This document shows positions 23,032 through 31,173 of a stretch of DNA of 53,563 nt, piece after piece. Source of the stretch: Scatosoma sp045533485 (GTDB lineage Bacteria > Bacillota > Clostridia > Christensenellales > Borkfalkiaceae); NCBI GenBank assembly GCA_045533485.1, contig JAZSHX010000039.1, forward strand, positions 1 to 53,563, written 5' to 3'. The notes under the pieces are model-generated. The model saw nothing but the letters and a program-made list of their open reading frames with translations. It was not told the origin of the DNA and ran no database searches. Every line of letters starts with the position of its first letter. Positions within the stretch are counted from its first letter, which is position 1. The translations under genes were made by a program, and so were the position numbers.

Positions 23032-23141
23032 TTTTGCCGTTGGAAAATACAAGCAAGACAAGCGATTTGCAAGGGCGCATACCCACTTCGGTATGTAACC
23101 GTGCATAGCGCGACGGATTGCGCGGTGTTTTGTAGGCAAAA
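23032..23141 (+). ncRNA. Structured leader element, copy B
   Basis: Outer stem TTTTGCC (23032-23038) with GGCAAAA (23135-23141). Inner stem AAAATAC (23044-23050) with GTGTTTT (23125-23131). The apical hairpin is GCATACC-CACTTC-GGTATGT. The shared strings GACAAG, AGGGCGCATACC, GTAACCG and GCGACGG match copy A. It lies about 50 nt before the ribosome site of the lipoprotein gene. AACCA and TGGTT around AAGG form a small hairpin at that site, which could expose or hide it. Function unknown; a cis-regulatory role is an inference. Confidence 0.55.
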
Positions 23142-23200
23142 ATCAATTAGATGACGCGAAAGAGCGAAAAACAAAAAACTATTAAACCAAAGGTGGTTAT

Positions 23201-26200
23201 ATGAAAAATAATAACACACGTAAACACAAAATTGCAGCACTTCTTTTGTCTGGGATGATGCTTTCGTCCTTATCGCTTGCGCTTGCCGCTTGCGGTGACG
23301 ATTCGTCTTCTTCCAGCTCTTCTTCCAGTTCGTCTTCCGTTCAATCCACCAAAGACGACGGTTTGATTAAAAACGCAAGCTTTGAAACGTTTAGCAAAAA
23401 CGACGGCTTGACCGTTATCGGCAAATCCCCCAGCAACTGGTCGCAAGTGAAAGTAAACTCCCCTTCTACGGGCAGCGCGCTTACGAGCAAAGCGGACAGC
23501 GGTATCGTAGACACGACGGAATGGAGTGAATTGACCACTTCCAACGTAGACGTTTCTTCCTTGACGGAAAAGCAAGCGGAAGAAAAATGGGACGAAATGA
23601 CCGTTCGGGACAAGCTTGCTTATTACAAGGCATGGGAAGAGAATAACGAAGACGAAGACAAATCGGTTTCCGATCTTTCTTTCTATCAAGCGTTCAACAC
23701 TTCGTTTGATAAATTGCCCGATTGCGCAAATCCCTTGACGCACGACTACGTGGAAGGTCAAGAAGTGAAAAACAAGAACGTCTTGATGATTCACAACGAA
23801 TATTCTAACAGCACCTACGACGATTTGGGTACGGCGCAAAAATGCGATTCTTCTTCGACGGTTACCGTAAAAGCGGGCACGTACGCTATGCTCTCCGTTT
23901 GGGTGAAAACGGCGGATTTGACTTGCGCAACGAGCGGCGGCGGCGTACAGGAAGCGGTCAATAAAGGCGCGTATATCAGCATTAAAAATACGCTGGGCAG
24001 CAAAACGCTGGACGAATTGCTTGTAAAAAATATCGACACCGCAGGCGTGACCACCAACAACGGTTGGGTGCAATACACCTTCTACGTGGCTGGCGCTTCC
24101 TATACGGACGCAACCTTCTCCATTACCGTTGGCTTGGGCCAAGGCGGCGGTTCTAACAGAAACGAATACGTGAGCGGTTACGCGTTCTTCGACGATATCA
24201 AATGCGATACGATTGAAGAAGGCGACTACGTGACGGCAACCGCGGATAACACCACTTTCACAAGCGTGGGATTCGATGCGGAAAAGCAAGACAAGATTTT
24301 CTCCGCGCAAGACGACGACAGCAAGTTTGTGTACGTGCTTGACTTTGCTTCGACGATTGTAGACACCGACGATATGGGCGCGCTTATGGACGCTTTCACG
24401 GTGGCGCCTACCACGGAAGAAAGCTCCAACGGTACGAAATATACCGCAGCGAAAGATTATGCAGGCGCAACCACCTACCAAGGTTTAGGCATCGACACGT
24501 CGTTTGACACTAAGGGCGTGTATACGCAAGCGGAAATGCTTGCCAAAGCAACGGCGGACAAGGGCGACGACAACAACTATTTGGCTTCCGTTTACAATAA
24601 ATTGTATCCCGTAGAAGGCGAAAACGGCGCAAGATCCAGCTCCGTTGTAAAAAACACCGATAAAGTGCTTATGATTTTGTCGGCAAACGGCGCGGCGTAC
24701 ACGGCGGAAAATCAATATCTTTCCGGCTCGCTTGGCGCAGACGAATACGTGGCGCTTTCCTTGCTTGTGAAGACGTCGGCAATGAACGGCTTTACGGGCG
24801 CGAATATTACACTGAAAGACGGCGACACGGATATCGTGCTTTCTTCTATCGACTCCACCAAAGCGGAAAAGGTTAAGGTTGGCGACAACGAAGACGCGAT
24901 GGAAGGTTGGGTACGTTGCTACTTCTTCATTTCCAACGAAACGGAAGAAGAAAAAACGTTCTCTATCACCTTGGGCTTTGGTCCTACGACGGTTATGGAT
25001 ACGGCAAAATCTTCGTATAGCACGGGCTTTGCGGCGTTTACGCAATTTACCGCTTACGAATTTGCAAACAAGGAAGCGTTTGAGCTTGCAACGTCGGGCG
25101 ATTATGCAAAAGTAGTTTCCTTGGAAAATAAGACGGACGAAGGCGAAGGCAACGACGGCTTCGACACTCCTGCTTCTCTTCCCCAAGATAAAATTGAAAC
25201 GGGCTTTGCTAACCCCATGAATTATAAGGGCGTTTACAGCGACAGCGCACTTGTGGGCGGCGGCACGGACATCACCGTAAACCAAAACGCAACTGCAGGT
25301 CTTTTGAATAAGGAATACGTAAGCGATTACACGGGCGTGGCGGCAAACAGCTTTATTTGGGACGGTCAAACGACGCAACCGCTTGTTATCTACAACCAAG
25401 ACGCACAAACGAAAGCTTACGGCTTCGTGGGTAAAAAGCAAACGGTAGCGGCAAACTCTTACCAAATCGTAGCGTTGCGCGTGAAGGCGTCGGTTGGCGC
25501 AACGGCAAGCGCATACCTTATCGATATGGATGACGAAAGCTACAAAACCACGCTTGGTTGGAACGGCACGCTTTCTTACTGGTACGACGATAACGGCAAC
25601 CTTTGCGCGAAAGACCCGTCCAAAAAGAACTTCAACGCAACCAAGGATATTGCGTTTAAATTGCAAACCAACGGCTTGTACAAGGTCAACCCCACGTGGT
25701 CGGGCGCGGCAAGCTTGGGCGATAACGCAGACAAATATTTCGCAAACCTTTCCGCTTACGGCGAAGACGCAAACAAGAACAAAGTGCTTGGCGAAGACGC
25801 TGTGGAATACAACTACAACGACAAAGTAACGCACGACGGTAACGACGGCATCGCGTTCTATTATAAAGACGGCAAATACTACGCTACCAGCGATTATAAG
25901 ACGGAAGTTGTTGATTTCCCTGTAAGCTTGGCTCGTTACGACAACAGAACGCAATCGGCGGCGATGCAACAAACGGTTGTAGGCAACGGTGCATGGCAAA
26001 CGATTATCTTCTATATTCACACGGGTAACCAAGAAAAGAATTTCCGCTTGGAAGTTTGGAGCGGTACGCGTGACGGCGCGACGGTAAACGGTGCGAACAG
26101 CTTCGTTATCTTCGACAGCTGGAACGTTGGCTCTGACGAAGGCAGATATACGAATATGTTGGAACTTCGTAAGGAAACCATCGAAAATCAAACGGAAAAC

Positions 26201-26611
26201 GATGATTTCGGGTTCTTCTATGAAGGCGTTTACTCCTTCTACGACAGCGATAAGTTCTTGCGCTACGATAAGAATTTGGACGAAAACGCAGTGGGCGATT
26301 CGTATGAAAACTATAAATCTTCCGCTTACGCTTCAGGTGTTGCGTTCTTGCAATACAACGACGAAGAAGGCGTGGAAATGTACGTGGATTACGCATTGAG
26401 CGAACAAATGCCCGATGCGGACGTGGACGAAGACGACACGGACGATGAAGAAGACGACGAAGACAGCGAATTGGACGCGGCAAGCGTTTGGCTTTTGGCC
26501 GGCTCTATCGCACTCTCCGCTTGCTTGCTCTTTGCGGTGGGCGCAGTGATCGTGCGTAAGGTGATTTTGAAAAATCGCCCCGTTTCCAAAAAGAAAAACA
26601 AAAAAGACTAA
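23201..26611 (+). CDS. Very large surface lipoprotein with C-terminal membrane anchor
   Basis: An 1136-residue exported protein of unknown function. The signal peptide ends in a lipobox (SLALAAC, Cys near residue 31), followed by GDD and 12 consecutive serines written with five different codons. The ectodomain has repeated modules opening with phrases like LIKNASFETF and ending in FAAFTQFTAYEF or YAFFDDIKC. Each resembles a CBM-like (family 4/9-type) jelly roll with Trp/Tyr-rich strands, so glycan binding is plausible. Near the C-terminus an acidic run (DADVDEDDTDDEEDDEDSE) precedes a single hydrophobic helix (WLLAGSIALSACLLFAVGAV) and a Lys/Arg-rich tail. It would thus be anchored at both ends, an unusual topology. 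GGTGG is the ribosome site. It is a single-gene unit with a structured leader. Confidence 0.85.
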   Translation: MKNNNTRKHKIAALLLSGMMLSSLSLALAACGDDSSSSSSSSSSSSVQSTKDDGLIKNASFETFSKNDGLTVIGKSPSNWSQVKVNSPSTGSALTSKADSGIVDTTEWSELTTSNVDVSSLTEKQAEEKWDEMTVRDKLAYYKAWEENNEDEDKSVSDLSFYQAFNTSFDKLPDCANPLTHDYVEGQEVKNKNVLMIHNEYSNSTYDDLGTAQKCDSSSTVTVKAGTYAMLSVWVKTADLTCATSGGGVQEAVNKGAYISIKNTLGSKTLDELLVKNIDTAGVTTNNGWVQYTFYVAGASYTDATFSITVGLGQGGGSNRNEYVSGYAFFDDIKCDTIEEGDYVTATADNTTFTSVGFDAEKQDKIFSAQDDDSKFVYVLDFASTIVDTDDMGALMDAFTVAPTTEESSNGTKYTAAKDYAGATTYQGLGIDTSFDTKGVYTQAEMLAKATADKGDDNNYLASVYNKLYPVEGENGARSSSVVKNTDKVLMILSANGAAYTAENQYLSGSLGADEYVALSLLVKTSAMNGFTGANITLKDGDTDIVLSSIDSTKAEKVKVGDNEDAMEGWVRCYFFISNETEEEKTFSITLGFGPTTVMDTAKSSYSTGFAAFTQFTAYEFANKEAFELATSGDYAKVVSLENKTDEGEGNDGFDTPASLPQDKIETGFANPMNYKGVYSDSALVGGGTDITVNQNATAGLLNKEYVSDYTGVAANSFIWDGQTTQPLVIYNQDAQTKAYGFVGKKQTVAANSYQIVALRVKASVGATASAYLIDMDDESYKTTLGWNGTLSYWYDDNGNLCAKDPSKKNFNATKDIAFKLQTNGLYKVNPTWSGAASLGDNADKYFANLSAYGEDANKNKVLGEDAVEYNYNDKVTHDGNDGIAFYYKDGKYYATSDYKTEVVDFPVSLARYDNRTQSAAMQQTVVGNGAWQTIIFYIHTGNQEKNFRLEVWSGTRDGATVNGANSFVIFDSWNVGSDEGRYTNMLELRKETIENQTENDDFGFFYEGVYSFYDSDKFLRYDKNLDENAVGDSYENYKSSAYASGVAFLQYNDEEGVEMYVDYALSEQMPDADVDEDDTDDEEDDEDSELDAASVWLLAGSIALSACLLFAVGAVIVRKVILKNRPVSKKKNKKD

Positions 26612-26626
26612 GCTTTAAGTAAAACA

Positions 26627-26672
26627 AAACTCTCCGTTTAGGAAATCCTTTACGGAGAGTTTTTTGTTGTTG
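26627..26672 (+). terminator. Terminator of the large lipoprotein gene
   Basis: AACTCTCCGT and ACGGAGAGTT enclose a short loop and are followed by TTTTTGTTGTT. Confidence 0.85.
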
Positions 26673-26738
26673 CCGGGGTTTGTCAAGAATAAAAAATATC
26701 GCGCCGATTGCGTTGTGCTTTCGACGCGTTTTCTGTTG

Positions 26739-27323
26739 TTATAATAAACCCGTTATTAAAAGTTCCAAGCCGATAATCACCAAAATTACGCCGCCAAATA
26801 ACGTTGCTTTGCCCGAAAATCTTGTGCCGAACTTCTTTCCAAGCTCTACGCCTGCCCAGCAAATACCGAACGTTAACGCCATAATTACCGACGCGCAGAC
26901 GATCGCTTCTAACACGCCGTACGCCGCGATGGTAAAGCCAACCGACAAGGCGTCGATGGAAGTGGCCACACCCTGCACAATCAAGCTCCAAGCGTTGATT
27001 TTTTGCGGTTCACACGCACAGCAATCGCTTTCTTCGTGCAGTCCTTCCCAAATCATTTTACCGCCGATAAACGTCAACAAACCAAACGCGATGAACGGGA
27101 TTGCCTTTTCAAACGCTTGAAAATACTGCAAAACCGTATGTACGCAAATCCAACCTATCAAAGGCATCGCGCCTTGGAAAAGCGCAAACGTGCCTGCCGT
27201 GACAAGCGTTTTCTTCTTGTTCATACACGGTTCGTGTAAGCCGTTGGCAAGCGACACCGAAAAGGCGTCCATCGCAAGGCCGATACCTAGACCTGCGCAA
27301 GTTACGAAAAATACAAAATCCAT
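26739..27323 (-). CDS. mntP: Manganese efflux pump MntP
   Basis: A 194-residue, six-helix membrane protein exporting Mn(II). The two-fold repeat is visible as GLAMDAFSVSLANG (residues 16-29) and SIDALSVGFTIAAYG near 125, each with the conserved Asp that lines the transport path. A cytoplasmic loop has CCACEP. GGGAG lies 6 nt before the ATG at 27323; an upstream in-frame start would place this site inside the coding sequence. It follows the rsmF-like gene closely. No yybP-ykoY manganese riboswitch is visible in the 39-bp gap. Confidence 0.93.
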   Translation of the reverse strand: MDFVFFVTCAGLGIGLAMDAFSVSLANGLHEPCMNKKKTLVTAGTFALFQGAMPLIGWICVHTVLQYFQAFEKAIPFIAFGLLTFIGGKMIWEGLHEESDCCACEPQKINAWSLIVQGVATSIDALSVGFTIAAYGVLEAIVCASVIMALTFGICWAGVELGKKFGTRFSGKATLFGGVILVIIGLELLITGLL

Positions 27324-27362
27324 TTTTTGCTCCCTATATAATGTATACACGCGTGCGCGCGA

Positions 27363-28685
27363 TTATTCGCCGCGCTTTCTAACCGCTTTGGGTAAGTGGT
27401 TTTTGACCGTGCCTTGCACGCGTTTGCCAAAACCCAGCGTGCAATTTTCCACGCATACCACGCACCAACCGTTTTCACCTTCGTCATCGATGGTTTCTCC
27501 GCGCAGGTATTTTTCCGTGCGCGCGTCGCCCAAAGTAAGACGCACGGTGTTTTTACACTCTTCCGCTTTTGCCGATAAAGCAAGCGCTTGGCTGGGCTCA
27601 AACCTGCCGTTTTTCATTTCGCCCAAATGGACGCCTACGCGCAACGCTTTCAGCCCCTTCCACGCAAACGCGCCGTCGGGAATGCCGTAAATATTGCCGT
27701 TAGCTTCGTGTAAAGCGGTAAATTGCACCGTCGTAAAGCACGCGCTTTCAAACGCGCGATAGAGCTTTTCACTTGTTTTGGAAATTTGCGGTTTGGCAAG
27801 GGGGAGCGATTTTGCCGTTTGGCAGTTTTCGTCCGCCGTTTTTTCAAACACGGCAACGAAATGCCCTTCGCCCTTGACCTTATGCGGATACAGCTTTTCC
27901 TGCTTGATAAGCCGCATTTGCGGATAATTTTGCAAATAATCGCGTACCTGCCCTTCGTCTTCGCTTTCCGCAAAGGTGCAGGTGGAATACACCAACCGTC
28001 CGCCAAGCTTCAACATTTTTGTTGCATGCTCTAAAATATGCTTTTGACGTTTTGCACAAAGCGCCACGTTTTCTTCGCTCCACTCCGCAAGCGCTTCTTC
28101 GCTGTTTTTTCTAAACATACCTTCGCCCGAGCAGGGCGCGTCCACCAAAATTTTATCAAAATAGCAGGGAAACAGCGGTGACAGCTCTTCAGGCAGGTGC
28201 GAAGTAACCACTGCGTTTTTGATACCCATACGCTCCACGTTGGAAAGCAAAATTTTTGCGCGCGTATAGACGGGTTCGTTTAACACGATTAAGCCCTTGC
28301 CCTGCATTTGACAGGCAAGCTGCGTGCCTTTTCCGCCCGGCGCGGAGCAAAGGTCCAGCACTTTTTCGTGCGGTTGCACGTCTAAAAGGGGTGCGGCAGA
28401 CATCGCGGACGGTTCTTGCGAATAGAACGCCCCTGCAAAATGCAACGGGTGGCCGCCCACCTTTTCTTCGTCCGTATAAAAGCCGTTTTCTTCCCAAGGT
28501 ATTTGCTCTCCCAAAAAAGGCAAAAGTGGTTTCAACGCGTACCTGCCCCCCTTTAACGGGTTCAAACGCACCCCTTTATAGGGCTTTTGGGTATATACGG
28601 CAAAAAACGCTTCCTGTTCGTTTGCAGGGAGCTGTTTTTTCATATTTTCTATAAACGCTTGGGGTAATTTTTGGGAAACGCTCAT
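27363..28685 (-). CDS. RsmF-like rRNA (cytosine-5) methyltransferase
   Basis: A 440-residue NOL1/NOP2/Sun-family enzyme that methylates C5 of cytosine in rRNA. SAM site: LDLCSAPGGKGTQLA near residue 110. The release cysteine is in VDAPCSGEGMF near 181, and the catalytic Cys is in YSTCTFAESEDE near 235. The C-terminal third (from about 295) resembles the PUA-like tail of RsmF/YebU, so 16S rRNA is the likely substrate. The ATG overlaps the stop of the exonuclease gene by four bases. Two GGCAGGTACGC motifs lie inside it in different reading frames. Confidence 0.9.
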   Translation of the reverse strand: MSVSQKLPQAFIENMKKQLPANEQEAFFAVYTQKPYKGVRLNPLKGGRYALKPLLPFLGEQIPWEENGFYTDEEKVGGHPLHFAGAFYSQEPSAMSAAPLLDVQPHEKVLDLCSAPGGKGTQLACQMQGKGLIVLNEPVYTRAKILLSNVERMGIKNAVVTSHLPEELSPLFPCYFDKILVDAPCSGEGMFRKNSEEALAEWSEENVALCAKRQKHILEHATKMLKLGGRLVYSTCTFAESEDEGQVRDYLQNYPQMRLIKQEKLYPHKVKGEGHFVAVFEKTADENCQTAKSLPLAKPQISKTSEKLYRAFESACFTTVQFTALHEANGNIYGIPDGAFAWKGLKALRVGVHLGEMKNGRFEPSQALALSAKAEECKNTVRLTLGDARTEKYLRGETIDDEGENGWCVVCVENCTLGFGKRVQGTVKNHLPKAVRKRGE

Positions 28686-29644
28686 GCTTCCACCCCCAAA
28701 ACCGCCTTAAAATCGTCGACGTCGTACACTTTCGCGCCCACGCGCTCCGCCGATTGCCTGCGCATATCTTTTTCCGTCGCGAAGCATACGTACACGTCGC
28801 ACTCTTCCGCGCGGAAGCTTATCAGCGCGCCCTGCGCAAACGCCGACAATAAAAGCTCGTTGACAAGCGGCTGCTGTAATTCAAGTAAATGCGAAAAGCA
28901 CACGCGCTTATTTTTCAAAACGCCTTCTTTTGCCCTTTTTCTCTTGGCTCTGTCCGCAAAAATATGAAAGCTTGCGCGCGCCTTTTCACGGGCTTCCTTA
29001 GCTTTTTCCCGTTCCGCTTTGAAGTTCGCAAACCCAGCGGACGAAGTTTGTTGTACGGTGTAATTTTCAATACGCCCAAGCGTAATTTGGTATTTTTCAA
29101 TGAGCGCAGGAAGCGTTAAATTTTCCTTTTTGCACATCGCTTCCGCCACTTTCATCGTCGCATACGCGTCGTCCACGGCGCGATGGGGAGTAAATTCCAC
29201 GCCCAAATCCTTGGCGATTGCACCCAAACCGAACTGACGGGAAAAATCCCCGATTTGGTTCATATACAAAAACTGCGTGTCGGCGAAAGCAAACTTGAAA
29301 GACGGCAAGGAAAAGCGTTGGCTTTCCAAATTGAGATATTTCACGTCGTTCATGGACGCGTGCCCGACAACAAGGCGGTTTTTTTCTTGCAATAGGCCGT
29401 AAATTTTATCGGCAAGCTGGGGAAAGGTGGGATACGTTTTGAAATCTTCATATTTATACGGCAAAACGATACCCTGCTCCCCCTTTCTGTCCGTCAAGTG
29501 GAAATTGCCCTTGGGGTTTATCAGGATATCCTGTTTGTCCAAAATATGAAATTGTTCATCGACCAAGCAGTACCCAAACGCGCAAATTTTCGCTACGTTT
29601 TTGAACACGCCTGCACACTCGATGTCAAAAAACAAGTATTCCAT
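28682..29644 (-). CDS. DEDDh 3'-5' exonuclease with C-terminal BRCT-like region
   Basis: A 320-residue protein with a DnaQ-like nuclease domain. Catalytic residues are D and E in LFFDIECAG (residues 4-12), the mid-domain Asp in VVGHASMNDVKYL near 98, and H and D in HRAVDDAYATM near 155. A Lys/Arg/Glu coiled stretch follows (residues 208-240). The last 75 residues have the strand-helix pattern and final DVDDF of a BRCT-like module. Such exonucleases act in DNA proofreading, repair or RNA trimming. It is not tied here to a polymerase, so its role is open. AAGGAA precedes the ATG. Confidence 0.85.
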   Translation of the reverse strand: MEYLFFDIECAGVFKNVAKICAFGYCLVDEQFHILDKQDILINPKGNFHLTDRKGEQGIVLPYKYEDFKTYPTFPQLADKIYGLLQEKNRLVVGHASMNDVKYLNLESQRFSLPSFKFAFADTQFLYMNQIGDFSRQFGLGAIAKDLGVEFTPHRAVDDAYATMKVAEAMCKKENLTLPALIEKYQITLGRIENYTVQQTSSAGFANFKAEREKAKEAREKARASFHIFADRAKRKRAKEGVLKNKRVCFSHLLELQQPLVNELLLSAFAQGALISFRAEECDVYVCFATEKDMRRQSAERVGAKVYDVDDFKAVLGVEA

Positions 29645-29675
29645 GTGCTTTCCTTATAAGCTTGTATTTTCCGTA

Positions 29676-29706
29676 AAAAAGACCGCTGGTTCGGTGCGGT
29701 CTTTTG
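29676..29706 (-). terminator. Terminator of serS
   Basis: AAAAGACCGC and GCGGTCTTTTTT flank a nine-base loop. On the reverse strand it follows the serS stop codon at once and ends in T6. It is also T-rich on the other strand. Confidence 0.8.
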
Positions 29707-29710
29707 TTAT

Positions 29711-31000
29711 TTATTTCGTGGGTTTAATCACACTCTTGCCACCCATGTACGGGCGCAACGCTTCGGGGATGTTCACGCTTCCGTCCGCCTGCAAGTGATT
29801 TTCCACAAACGCAATCAGCATACGGGGGGGCGCAACTACCGTGTTGTTCAAGGTGTGCGCAAGCTTAACTTTGCCGTCGCTGTCCTTATAACGGATAGAA
29901 AGCCGTCTTGCCTGCGCGTCCGTCAAGTTGGAACAAGAGCCCACTTCAAAATATTTTTGCTGACGGGGGCTCCAAGCTTCCACGTCACAGCTCTTATATT
30001 TCAAATCCGCCAAATCGCCCGAACAGCAACCAAGCTGACGAACGGGAATATCCAAGGAACGGAACAGCTCCACGGTGTAGCTCCAAAGCTTTTCATACCA
30101 AGCGTCGCTTTCTTCGGGACGGCAAACAACGACCATTTCCTGCTTTTCAAACTGGTGAATACGGTAAATACCGCGTTCTTCGATGCCGTGCGCACCCTTT
30201 TCCTTTCTAAAACAAGGCGAATAGCTGGTCAAAGCCATGGGGAGCTTGTTGCCGTCGATGATTTGTCCCATAAAACGGCCGATCATCGAATGTTCCGACG
30301 TACCGATAAGGTACAAATCTTCCCCTTCGATTTTATACATCATATTTTCCATTTCCGCAAAGCTCATAACGCCGGAAACTACGTCGCCGTGAATCATATA
30401 CGGGGGGATTACGTAGGTAAAGCCCTTGTCAATCATAAAATCGCGTGCATACGAAAGGACAGCTGAGTGCAAACGCGCGATGTCGCCCGTCAAATAATAA
30501 AACCCTTGTCCCGACGTCCGGCGCGCCGCGTCTACGTCGATGCCGTCCAGCTTTTCCAAAACATCCAAGTGGTAAGGAATTTCAAAATCGGGCGTTTTTG
30601 CTTCGCCAAAGCGTTGCATTTCCACGTTTTCGCTATCGTCCTTGCCGATGGGCACGTCGTCGGCGATTATGTTGGGAATACGCATCATCGCTTTTTTGAG
30701 CGCCGCTTCCACTTCTTCGCCTTCCTTTTCAATGGCAACCAGGCGTTCCGCGTCCGCTTTGACCTGCGCTTTTACCTTTTCCGCTTCTTCTCTATTGCCC
30801 GCTTTCATCAGTTCGCCAACCTTTTTGGAAAGGGTGTTTCTTGCCGCACGCAAGGTATCGCCTTCCACAATCAACGCGCGGCGCTTTGTATCCAGCGCAA
30901 GCACTTCGTCCACAAGGGGCAATTTCGCGTCTTGGAATTTCTTTTTAATATTCTCTTTTACAAGTTCGGGATTTGTTCTAATAAGATTGATATCGATCAT
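29711..31000 (-). CDS. serS: Seryl-tRNA synthetase
   Basis: A 429-residue class II synthetase charging tRNA-Ser. The N-terminal antiparallel coiled coil (about residues 25-105, e.g. LRAARNTLSKKVGELMKAG) grips the long variable arm of the tRNA. Motif 2 is SPCFRKEKGAHGIEERGIYRIHQF, with the flanking start near residue 258. Motif 3 is NNTVVAPPRMLIAFVENHL near 395. An ACGGAG site precedes the ATG. The gene has its own promoter and terminator; no T-box leader is present. Confidence 0.97.
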   Translation of the reverse strand: MIDINLIRTNPELVKENIKKKFQDAKLPLVDEVLALDTKRRALIVEGDTLRAARNTLSKKVGELMKAGNREEAEKVKAQVKADAERLVAIEKEGEEVEAALKKAMMRIPNIIADDVPIGKDDSENVEMQRFGEAKTPDFEIPYHLDVLEKLDGIDVDAARRTSGQGFYYLTGDIARLHSAVLSYARDFMIDKGFTYVIPPYMIHGDVVSGVMSFAEMENMMYKIEGEDLYLIGTSEHSMIGRFMGQIIDGNKLPMALTSYSPCFRKEKGAHGIEERGIYRIHQFEKQEMVVVCRPEESDAWYEKLWSYTVELFRSLDIPVRQLGCCSGDLADLKYKSCDVEAWSPRQQKYFEVGSCSNLTDAQARRLSIRYKDSDGKVKLAHTLNNTVVAPPRMLIAFVENHLQADGSVNIPEALRPYMGGKSVIKPTK

Positions 31001-31031
31001 TACCGTATTGCTCCGTTCTTTTGTTTACCTT

Positions 31032-31060
31032 ATTATACAACTTTTACACGATAAAAGCAA
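31032..31060 (-). promoter_or_regulatory. Promoter of serS
   Basis: TTGCTT (31060-31055), 17 bp, TATAAT (31037-31032), leader about 25 nt. Confidence 0.7.
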
Positions 31061-31109
31061 TTAAAAGCCGTCTATCCAAACGAATTTTCAACGAATTTCC
31101 GCAAAAAAC

Positions 31110-31138
31110 TTGTATTTTTCGCGCGTGTATGCTATAAT
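31110..31138 (+). promoter_or_regulatory. Promoter of the P-type ATPase gene
   Basis: TTGTAT (31110-31115), 17 bp, TGC-TATAAT (31133-31138), an extended -10. CAGGAG lies upstream of the ATG at 31174. Confidence 0.7.
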
Positions 31139-31173
31139 AAAAGGACAGGATTTGCAGGAGTATACTTTTTTAT

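Noticed and set aside
23270..26191. Two long reverse-strand frames (403 and 568 codons) opposite the large lipoprotein gene
   Set aside because: Composition (Arg, His, Val, Phe rich, no domains) and placement show they are antisense shadows.
29711..31060. T-box control of serS (and of metG and lysS)
   Set aside because: The leaders are short or lack the T-box sequence and specifier stem.
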